Positions 1 to 6,583 of a stretch of 14,963 nt of DNA are shown in pieces (position 1 is the stretch's first letter; every line of letters begins with the position of its first letter). The notes below the pieces were generated by a model. The model made no database searches. It was given only the letters and a program-made list of their open reading frames with translations, and was not told where the DNA came from. The stretch covers positions 1 through 14,963 of the forward strand of contig CAWEHT010000178.1 of the NCBI GenBank assembly GCA_963808455.1, in the 5' to 3' direction. Position numbers and translations under genes: made by a program. The stretch comes from CAWEHT01 sp963808455. Lineage in GTDB: Bacteria; Chloroflexota; Anaerolineae; CG2-30-64-16.

Positions 1-16
1 TTACGAACGGTGCCAT
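1..16 (-). CDS. possible 5' end of next operon gene (truncated)
   Basis: An ATG on the minus strand at 16 opens a reading frame (Met-Ala-Pro-Phe-Val) that runs off the window. A purine-rich AAAAGGG lies about 9 nt upstream, a tolerable ribosome binding site. It would start 32 nt after the stop of the hydroxyacid dehydrogenase gene and so could be the next gene of the same operon. Only five codons are visible, so no product can be named and the start itself is uncertain. Confidence 0.22.
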
Positions 17-47
17 CACGCTGGCCCTTTTCCGCTTCTGCCTCCCG

Positions 48-1073
48 CTACGCCACCCGGCAGCGCAGCGCACTTCCGTTGAGCACTGCCCTGATATTGA
101 CGTAATCTCCGGCACGCATCGCCCCGGCCAGCTTGATCGCCCCCGCCGCGACGTGGGGTGTGAGGATCAGGTTGCACATAGGGTCCTGGGCCAGCGCTAA
201 CAGCGGGTTGTCGGGCTGCACGGGTTCCCATGTGAATCCGTCAACCGCAGCGCCTCCCAGGTGCCCACATTTGAGGGCATCGGCGAGCGCCGGCTCATTC
301 ACGGTGCCGGAGCCGCCGCTCTGAACGAAAAGCGCGCCTGGCTTCATTGCCGCGAAGAACTCGGCGCTGAGGGACTCTTCCATGCCGCCGGTGAGGGGCA
401 GGAGCGCCACGACGACGTCGCTCTCACGCGCGATCTCGGCCCTCGTGGCGTAGCGGACCCCCAGCGCAGCCTCGGCTTGCTCAGGGAGCTGATGGCGTTT
501 GTGGTACAGCGTGGTCGCGCCGAAGCTGTTCAGTCGCACCGCGAGCTCGCCCCCGATCTCTCCGAAGCCCATGATGCCCACGGTCTTGTCCATGATCCCG
601 CCGATGTTCTCACGGCCTGACCAGTTGTAGGCGAAATGGTCTTCATCGCAGAGGCGCGGCGGCTGGCCCCAGTCGTCGCCCGACTCGGCGACGCGCATTA
701 GCTCGCGCACGCGCTTGGTGAGCCCCAGGATCTGCATCATGACGTGTTCGGCCACCAGCTGGCAGGTGGTGACCGGCAAACAACAGACCGGGATGCCGGC
801 CCCGCGCGCGGCATCGAGATCGATATCCCACGTTTGGGCGCCCAGCCGCTGGATCAGCCGGAGCCGTGTGCCGGCGGCGATCATGTCCGCGTCGACCGCG
901 CCGCTGCGTTCCGAGATGAAGAATTCCATCTCCGGCAGCAGGGCCAGGATCTCATCCTTGGATGGCTCACGGCGCATGACGATATCGAGCTCAGCCGGCG
1001 CGCCTTCCAGCGCCCATTGCTGCTGTTGCCAGCCACGCTGCGTGACGAAGAGAGCACGATGAGTGCTTCCCAT
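48..1073 (-). CDS. D-isomer-specific 2-hydroxyacid dehydrogenase-like protein
   Basis: A 341-residue protein of the D-2-hydroxyacid dehydrogenase/phosphoglycerate dehydrogenase family, which reduces 2-oxoacids or oxidises D-2-hydroxyacids with NAD(P) in the cytoplasm. The Rossmann motif GFGEIG is at residues 169-174, the family Glu is in TWEPVQP (E283) and the catalytic His is in LTPHVAAG (H307). The segment that normally reads N-x-A-R-G, with the substrate-binding Arg, reads QSGGSG (251-256), so that Arg is missing. Activity on ordinary 2-hydroxyacids is therefore doubtful. I chose the start at 1073, not the upstream ATG at 1130, because an excellent AAGGAGGGG (1080-1088) sits 6 nt before it and the protein then has normal family length. 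No frameshift is seen. It is the last complete gene of the minus-strand operon, 85 nt after the aldehyde dehydrogenase. Confidence 0.85.
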   Translation of the reverse strand: MGSTHRALFVTQRGWQQQQWALEGAPAELDIVMRREPSKDEILALLPEMEFFISERSGAVDADMIAAGTRLRLIQRLGAQTWDIDLDAARGAGIPVCCLPVTTCQLVAEHVMMQILGLTKRVRELMRVAESGDDWGQPPRLCDEDHFAYNWSGRENIGGIMDKTVGIMGFGEIGGELAVRLNSFGATTLYHKRHQLPEQAEAALGVRYATRAEIARESDVVVALLPLTGGMEESLSAEFFAAMKPGALFVQSGGSGTVNEPALADALKCGHLGGAAVDGFTWEPVQPDNPLLALAQDPMCNLILTPHVAAGAIKLAGAMRAGDYVNIRAVLNGSALRCRVA

Positions 1074-1158
1074 GGCAAGCCCCTCCTTGCGGCCCATATT
1101 TGGTGCGAGAGATGGCAGGGCAGAGAGCACCCCGCCGCTGCGTGCACCAGCGGCTATG

Positions 1159-2651
1159 CTACTTCAGCGACACCCAGACTGCCTTGGCTTCGGTGTAGGC
1201 GTCGATGACTTCGTGGCCGTTGTCGCGGCCATATCCGCTCCCCTTGAAGCCGCCAAAGGGCGCGGCCGCGTCGAAGCGATCGTAGGTGTTGACCCAGACC
1301 GTGCCGGCCTTGACCGCGGCCGCCACCCGATGGGCCTTTGCGACATCGCGGGTCCAGATCCCTGCAGCCAGGCCGTAGGAGGTGTCGTTGGCCCGTGCGA
1401 TCACTTCATCCTCCGTCGTAAAGGAGAAGATGGGGACGACGGGGCCAAGATTTCCTCGCGGGCGACGGTCATGTCATCTCTGACGCCGGTGAGGATCGTC
1501 GGCTCGATGTAATTGCCCCCGGCGTAAGCTCCCTCGGTCAAACGCCTGCCACCGCAGACGAGCGTGGCGCCCTGCGCGATCCCGCCTTCGATATAGGCCA
1601 TGATCGCGTCGGCCTGGGTCTTGTGGATGATAGGGCCGATCTCGGTGGACAGGTCCATCGCGTCGCCGATCCGGGCGGTGCGGGCCAGCCCGGCCAGCCG
1701 CTCTACCACGCTGGCATAGATCGGCTCCTGCACGAACAGGCGCGCGCCGGCCACACAGCTCTGGCCGGAGAAGCCGAACCCTGCCTCGAAAGCCCCCGCG
1801 ACGGCCGCGTCCAGGTCCGCATCGGCAAAGATGATGTTGGGGGCCTTGCTGCCCAGCTCGAGGGCCAGGCGCTTCAGGTTCCCTGCCGAGGCCTGGACGA
1901 TGCTGCGCCCGACGGTAGTGGAGCCGGTGAACTGGATCTTGTTGATGCCCGGGTGCGCGGCCAGGGCCGCGCCGATCACCGGGCCGGGGCCGGTGATGAT
2001 GTTGACGGTGCCGTCGGGGAAGCCGGCCTCCTGGATCAGGGCTGCCAGCCGGATCAGGGGCAGCGAGGCCCACTGCGCAGGTTTCAAGATCACGGTATTG
2101 CCGCAGGCCAGCGCCGGGCTCATCTTTTGGACGGAGTGAATCAGGGGGTAGTTCCAGGGAATGACGATGGCCGCCACACCCAGAGGCTCGCGCCGTGTGT
2201 AGACGAAATGGTCCTGGGCGCCCACGGATGGCGTGTAGCCGGCGATCTTGCTCGGCCAGCCCGCGAAATGGTGCGCCAGCCCGGCCGCCACCCACGCATC
2301 GATGGCTCGTGTCGTGCTGATAGGCTTGCCGTCGTCCAGCGACTCCAGCTCGGCCAGCTCATCGTTGTGGGCGGTGATCAGGTCGCCCAGCCGGTTCAGG
2401 CACGCCTCGCGTTTGGCCAGCCCGGCATGTCCCCAGGGGCCCTCGAAGGCGCTCCGCGCCGCGGCGACCGCCTTGTCCACGTCAGCGCTTCCGGCCGACG
2501 CCAGCTCGGCCAGGCACGTGCCGTCCGACGGATTGTAGCTGCGGAAGGTCCCTCCCTCGCTGGCAGGCACCCATTGCCCGCCGATCCAAAGCTTCAACGG
2601 CGAGCCCGCCAGGAACTGCTGTGTTGCCCTGCTGATCGGTTCTTTTGCCAT
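1159..2651 (-). CDS. NAD(P)-dependent aldehyde dehydrogenase (one frameshift)
   Basis: Oxidises an aldehyde to its carboxylic acid with NAD(P)+. It has about 497 residues, normal for the family. Visible landmarks are PWNYP (Asn167), the cofactor lysine in ILKPA (Lys190), the Rossmann GSTTVG (243-248), the general base in LALELG (Glu265) and the nucleophile in GQSCVAG (Cys299). The start at 2651 follows AGGAGGT with a 5-nt gap. The frame breaks at about 1447-1448: the sequence reads ATC-TTG-GCC where conserved protein needs Ile-Phe-Gly-Pro, so one T (an A on the plus strand) is missing. The rest, from Val-Ile-Ala-Arg-Ala-Asn to the TAG at 1159, continues in the next frame with typical C-terminal motifs (FGGFKGSGYG). 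It starts 23 nt after the alcohol dehydrogenase stop, which suggests a sequential alcohol-aldehyde-acid pathway. The sequence resembles betaine-aldehyde/phenylacetaldehyde-type members, but the substrate cannot be named. Confidence 0.93.
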
Positions 2652-2674
2652 CTCTACCTCCTGTTGCAATGTGA

Positions 2675-3855
2675 TCACTGCATCTGCGCCAGGATTTTCT
2701 CGCAGTCGGCAGCCGAAGCCGCCCTCGGGTTGTTGCCGATCAAGACCATGCGGGTGGTCTCTTCGGCGATCGTGGCCCAGTCGGGCCCACCGCGCAGCGC
2801 CGTGACGGCGAAGTCGTTCGCCGGGGCCTCCAGCTCGCAGAGTCGCGTCGGCAATCCTAGCCCCTGCACGAACTGGCGCAGCCGCGGACGATTTGCTCAT
2901 CGCCGGCACCGGCCTCGAGGCCGAACAGCCCGGCCAGCCTGGCACGCCGGTCGGGCGCGATGGCCGGCAAGTTGAACTGCATGACGTAAGGCAGGATGAG
3001 GGCATTCGCCAGGCCGTGGTGTAAGTGCAGGTGCGCCGTGAGAGGGCCCGACAGCGAATGTATGAGGCCGAGGCCCCCCTGATCCATGGCAATACCGCCC
3101 CAAACGGCCGCCAGCGCCATTTGCCCACGCGCGGGCATATCGTTGCCATCGGCGACCGCCGCAGGCAAAGCCTGCCAGGCAATCTCCATGGCCCCCAGCG
3201 CGAACTGGTCGGTGAAGGGGTTGGTGCGCTTTCCGATGTACGCCTCGAGCGCGTGGATGAAGGCATCCATGCCGGTCGCGGCGGTCATCTGCGGCGGCAG
3301 AGAGCGGGCCAGCTCGGGGTCGATGATGGCTGCGTGCGCGAACATCAATGGGCTGAGGACACCCTTCTTGAAGGGGTTTTCCGGGTCCACGATCACCATG
3401 ACCTTGCTGACCTCGCTGCCGGTGCCGGCCGTGGTCGGGATGGCGATGACCGGGCGGCTGGGCCGCGTGATGGGCTTGTTCCCCCACTGGTAATCGGCGT
3501 AGCTGCCCCCGTTGGCCAGCAGCATCGCGATCGCTTTGGCCACGTCGATAGCGCTGCCGCCGCCAAGCGCCGCGATCGCCTGGACCCCATGCTCTTCGGC
3601 GACGGCCAGGCCGCTTGCCACCTCCGCAGTGGTCGGATTGCTGCTGACGCCGGTGAAGACAGTCACGGTGTAGCCCGCCTGCGCCAGCTGCGCCCGCAGG
3701 CGCTCCGGCAGGCCGGCCTGTGCGAGCCCACGGTCGCTCACGAGCAGGACACGTTCCGCGGCGAGGGCCTTCAGTTGCGATACCAGCGCTTCTGCCGCCG
3801 GCTGGCCGAAGATCACGCGTGTAGGCAGGCTAAAGGTGAAAGGTGTTGTCGGCAT
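2675..3855 (-). CDS. iron-containing alcohol dehydrogenase (one frameshift)
   Basis: A group III Fe-dependent NAD(P) alcohol dehydrogenase, which interconverts an alcohol and an aldehyde. The cofactor motif GGGSAIDVAKA is at about 98-108 and IPTTAGTGSEVS at 139-150. All four metal ligands are present: Asp197, His201, His266 and His280, matching the FucO-type D-H-H-H set. The start at 3855 follows GGGGAGGA about 5 nt upstream. The frame breaks at about 2880-2886. After Gln-Ile-Val-Arg the sequence runs to a premature TAG, but a one-base deletion (for example CGCGAGCTG to CGCGGCTG) would restore Leu-Arg-Gln-Phe-Val-Gln. The conserved C-terminus then continues to the stop at 2675 (GNNPRAASAADCEKIL). 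Total length would be about 393 residues, normal for the family. It lies between the FAD oxidoreductase and the aldehyde dehydrogenase in the same operon and probably produces the substrate of the latter. Confidence 0.93.
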
Positions 3856-3869
3856 GAGTTCCTCCCCAT

Positions 3870-3896
3870 CGAGCCAAATACAGGGAATATGGCTCG
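3870..3896. other. 7-bp hairpin in front of alcohol dehydrogenase RBS
   Basis: CGAGCCA (3870-3876) and TGGCTCG (3890-3896) form a perfect inverted repeat around a 13-nt AT-rich loop. It sits in the 79-nt spacer between the FAD oxidoreductase stop and the alcohol dehydrogenase start, directly upstream of the latter's ribosome binding site on the minus strand. It could tune translation or stabilise a processed mRNA. No T-run follows, so it is not a good terminator. Confidence 0.35.
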
Positions 3897-3920
3897 GGCA
3901 ACAGGCAGCAAGGCATCCCG

Positions 3921-3957
3921 CTGTTCCCGATTCCTTACTCCCTAACTCCTAACTCCG
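3921..3957. repeat. degenerate TTCCCTA/CTCCCTA heptamer repeat
   Basis: The stretch consists of tandem variants of TTCCCGA, TTCCTTA, CTCCCTA, ACTCCTA on the plus strand. This is the same type of pyrimidine-rich 7-nt unit as the larger inverted repeat at 7454-7557. It overlaps the 3' end of the FAD oxidoreductase: the stop codon (3935-3937) and roughly the last eight codons (SAELGVRE) are made of repeat sequence. Such repeats are usually intergenic, so this copy has probably replaced or extended the end of the gene. Confidence 0.55.
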
Positions 3958-5390
3958 CAGATGCCATCACTGCAAGGGGCACAGGATAGATGGGCGGGCG
4001 CGGCGTGAAAATGCCGCCGGCAAGGCTTCGCAAGTAATCCTCGCCCAACCCTGCCTCGCGCGAAAAGAGGCGGACGGCCTGCTCGCCGCAGATCTGCCCC
4101 TGGCAGTTGCCCATCCCCAGGCGCGTCACCGCTTTGATCTCCTCGACCGTCTGCGCTCCGTCGGCCAAAGCCTGCCGGATGTCACCTAAGGTCACTTCTT
4201 CGCACCGGCAGATCATCGTATCGTCGGTAGCCAGAGCGTCGAGGCCGGGCCCAGGCGTGAAAAGCAGGCCGAGCATGCGTGCGTAGCGTCGCTGGCGCGC
4301 CAGCTGCCCCCTGAGCCGTGCCAGCTCGCGGGCCGCGGCCCCTTCCGCCAGATGCCCGAGACGCCGGGCGACGGCGATGCCGGCGATCTTTCCCTCGATG
4401 GCCGCAAGCTCGGCGCCGCCGATGCCTGCCCCATCACCGGCGGCATAGACGCCGGGCAAGCTCGTCTGCATCTCGGCGTCGCGGCGTGGCACGAAGCCGC
4501 CTTGCTGCGGGTGGTATTCGTGCTCGCAGCCCAACAGGCGGCTCAGCTCCACGCACGGGACGAGGCCGTAGCCGATCACGATCGTGTCGAACGGCGACCG
4601 TTTGCTCGGTGCCAGGGATAGGCTGCCACTCGGGATCGATCCGCGCGATCACGGCTTCCTCGACCTCATCGTGGCCACGCGCCTCGACGACCGACCGGCC
4701 GAAGCGGTAGGGCACGCGGGCCGAGGCCAGGACCCGCCCATAATCCCATCCCTCCGCGAGCCGCGGCCATTGGCCCCACAGCGCGGTCAAGGGCAGCAGG
4801 GCCCGCGGGGTGGGGGCCAGGCCCTCCAGGATAGCGACGACTTCCGCCCCTGCGCGTGCCAGCGAAGCGGCGACGGCCAGCTGCAAAGGGCCGGTCCCGG
4901 AAAGGAGGACGCGCCGCCCGGGCAGGACCCGCTGGCTCTTGACCAGCGTCTGGGCTGCCCCCGCCGTCATCACGCCCGGCAGGTCCCAGCCAGGGAACGC
5001 CAGCGGCCGGTCGTGGGCGCCGGTGGCGAGCACGAGCGCCGGAGCCACGACACGGGATGGATCAGAAGGGCCGTACCGGGCACCATCCCGATGGGAAAGG
5101 TCGAGCTCCCAGCCCCCATCCGGAGCCGGAAAGGCTCCCCAGACGTCGGTGTCCGGCAGGAACCGCACATCGGATAGCCGCAGACGCTCCAGCAGCGCCG
5201 CCGCCTCATGCTGGTGGCGCGTGCGGTCATCGGCCCGAAAAGCCGCCGGCACTTGCTTGAAATACTGGCCGCCCGGCCACGGGTAACCGTCGATCAGGGT
5301 CACGTTGACGCCAGCCTGGGCGGCCGCCAGCGCAGCCTCGATGCCCGCCGGCCCGGCGCCCACTACAGCCAGTTCCACTTGTTCTGTCAT
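3935..5390 (-). CDS. FAD/NAD(P) oxidoreductase with C-terminal BFD-like Fe-S domain; alpha subunit of opine oxidase/HCN synthase type (one frameshift)
   Basis: A pyridine nucleotide-disulfide-type flavoprotein of about 484 residues. The FAD motif GAGPAG is at residues 11-16, ATGAHDRPLAFPGWDLPG at 122-139, a second Rossmann motif GTGPLQ at 165-170 and the late FAD motif YAAGDGAGIGG after the frame break. The C-terminal BFD-like domain has the four cysteines C-R-C-E-E-V and N-C-Q-G-Q-I-C-G, likely to bind [2Fe-2S]. This architecture is that of the alpha subunits of opine oxidase, hydrogen cyanide synthase and related dye-linked amino acid dehydrogenases, which pass electrons from a catalytic FAD subunit. 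The frame breaks at about 4585-4620; a one-base insertion there would join the two halves, with conserved sequence resuming at DTIVIGYG. A GAGG lies 4 nt before the start. Its partner [2Fe-2S] protein is upstream, but the catalytic beta subunit is not in the window. The last residues derive from a repeat. Confidence 0.88.
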
Positions 5391-5506
5391 CGCCTCATCC
5401 CAGGTTCAACGAGAAGGCCGGCCAAGGGCTCCGAGCCGTCGAGCTCCCGCAGAGGGGATCGCGGAGCCATCGCAGCGGAAAAGCTACCTGTCATCGGTGG
5501 CATCCT

Positions 5507-5794
5507 TCATGTCTCGATGGCCATGCCGGGCGCCACCGGGGTCATGCAGGCACGGACATTGCGCTCGCCATTCACGGTCACCAGGCAATCGTAGCAGATC
5601 CCCATGCCGCAGAAAATGCCGCGGGGCCGGCCGTTCTTGGCCGTGTGGCGCAGCGTCCGGATCCCTTGTGCCAGGAGCACCGCGGCCACAGTTTCCCCCT
5701 CACAAGCAGGCACGGGCCGGCCATCGACCGTTATGGAGATCGGCTGTCCCCGATCGATTCGAGGAAGCTGTGGATCTGATCGCGTGATTCGCAT
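5507..5794 (-). CDS. small (2Fe-2S)-binding protein, HcnA/SoxA-like subunit
   Basis: A 95-residue plant-type ferredoxin-fold protein (Fer2_4). The ligand pattern C-x4-C-x2-C-x12-C is visible as Cys62, Cys67, Cys70 and Cys83 in GIFCGMGICYDC and VRACMT. Such proteins are the small electron-transfer subunits of heteromeric dehydrogenases (HCN synthase, opine oxidase, sarcosine oxidase-like and dye-linked proline dehydrogenase families). The C-terminus PVAPGMAIET is typical of the family, so the short length is normal. The start at 5794 follows AAGGG by about 6 nt. It is the first gene of the minus-strand operon, with the promoter about 65 nt upstream and the FAD oxidoreductase 116 nt downstream. 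No frameshift is seen. Confidence 0.9.
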   Translation of the reverse strand: MRITRSDPQLPRIDRGQPISITVDGRPVPACEGETVAAVLLAQGIRTLRHTAKNGRPRGIFCGMGICYDCLVTVNGERNVRACMTPVAPGMAIET

Positions 5795-5858
5795 GAGAGC
5801 CCTTCGTGGTATGGTTGGCGGCCGCTCAGATCGGATTTACAGGGACGATAGCGCGTAG

Positions 5859-5887
5859 AGAATAGCACGACGCGGGGGGATTGTCAA
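5859..5887 (-). promoter_or_regulatory. sigma-70 promoter of the minus-strand operon
   Basis: On the minus strand, TTGACA (5882-5887) and TATTCT (5859-5864) are separated by exactly 17 nt. The -35 is perfect and the -10 matches 5 of 6 bases. It points towards the [2Fe-2S] protein gene, which starts at 5794. It is the only strong promoter seen for the oxidoreductase operon and its -35 box lies inside a palindrome. Confidence 0.7.
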
Positions 5888-5901
5888 CCGATGGTTCACA
5901 A
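5881..5901. promoter_or_regulatory. candidate operator palindrome over the -35 box
   Basis: TTGTCAACC (5881-5889) and GGTTCACAA (5893-5901) form an inverted repeat with 8 of 9 arm positions matching and a 3-nt centre. It covers the -35 hexamer of the minus-strand promoter. A protein bound here would block that promoter, and the adjacent divergent XRE-cupin regulator is the obvious candidate. The symmetry is seen directly; the binding partner is inferred. Confidence 0.5.
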
Positions 5902-5955
5902 TGTCCACTGCCGTAGTCCAAAATAGGGCCCTGCAAGCCTCCTGCGCGGCTAGGG

Positions 5956-5984
5956 TGGACACGCGTGTGCCCCCATGCTACAAT
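5956..5984 (+). promoter_or_regulatory. sigma-70 promoter of the XRE regulator/fused reductase genes
   Basis: TGGACA (5956-5961) and TACAAT (5979-5984) are separated by 17 nt, each matching 5 of 6 consensus bases. The expected transcription start near 5991 gives a leader of about 20 nt before the regulator's ATG at 6012. The -35 box overlaps the GTGGACA half of a distant inverted repeat. Confidence 0.65.
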
Positions 5985-6011
5985 GCCGGTAGCTTGTTGG
6001 AAGGACCGGAT

Positions 6012-6576
6012 ATGGATGACTACACGATTGATAACCTGAGGCTGGGCGAGCGAATTCGCGATCGCCGGCAGGAGCTACAGCTCAGCCTGCGCGATCTGGC
6101 CGAGGTGACCGACCTGAGCCGCGACTTTCCTGAGCGCGCTCGAACGCGGCCTGGCTAACCCCACGCTGGCCTCGGTGCGACGGATTGCCAACGCGCTACG
6201 GGTCCCCCTTCATCGCCTGCTTGCCGATTCGTCAACCAATAGCCTGGTCGTGCGGAGGGACAGCCGTCGCCATATGCTCTTCCCGGATACCCAGGTCAGG
6301 TATGAGATCCTGACGCCGCAGTTGACGCGCAAGATCGTGCTGTTCCAGGTGGATCTGCCCCCGGACGCCGGCAACATCATGCAGCAGCCTCTGGCCGAGC
6401 CAAGCGAGGAGTGCATCGTCGTGCTATCGGGCAACGTCGAGTTGGAGCTCGCAGGCCAGTGCTACCAACTGGAGGCCGGCGACTCGATCTATTTCGAGAA
6501 CCGTTACCTGGACAGCATCCGAGCGATCGGGGACTCCGCTGCCGAGTACATCTCCGCCGTAGCGCGGCCGAACTGA
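6012..6576 (+). CDS. XRE-family transcriptional regulator with C-terminal cupin domain (one frameshift)
   Basis: A DNA-binding regulator of about 187 residues. The N-terminal helix-turn-helix spans about 10-70 (LGERIRDRRQELQLSLRDLA, then LSALERGLANPTLASVRRIA), and the C-terminal cupin-2 sensor about 100-185 (EECIVVLSGNVELELAG, YQLEAGDSIYFEN). XRE-cupin proteins such as PuuR commonly repress catabolic operons for amines, amino acids or aldehydes and sense a small ligand in the cupin. The ATG at 6012 follows GGAAGGA with a 6-nt gap. The frame breaks in TTT at 6126-6128: removing one T changes Asp-Phe-Pro-Glu to the canonical Asp-Phe-Leu-Ser-Ala-Leu-Glu-Arg-Gly. It is divergent from the oxidoreductase operon and 7 nt upstream of the fused reductase gene, so it probably controls both. 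Confidence 0.88.
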
Positions 6577-6583
6577 AGAGACT

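Noticed and set aside
48..1130. The upstream ATG at 1130 for the hydroxyacid dehydrogenase
   Set aside because: It adds 19 residues that look non-conserved, and the ATG at 1073 has an ideal AAGGAGGGG at the right spacing.
1623..2975. A 450-codon open frame on the plus strand
   Set aside because: It is antisense to the aldehyde dehydrogenase with its conserved active-site motifs; the composition is typical of antisense GC-rich DNA.
2652..3266. An open frame of 621 codons (1401-3266) that would make the aldehyde dehydrogenase have a long N-terminal extension
   Set aside because: The first 205 or so codons overlap the alcohol dehydrogenase gene in another frame, are Arg/Ser/Pro-rich with no conserved sequence, and the real start at 2651 has a strong ribosome binding site.
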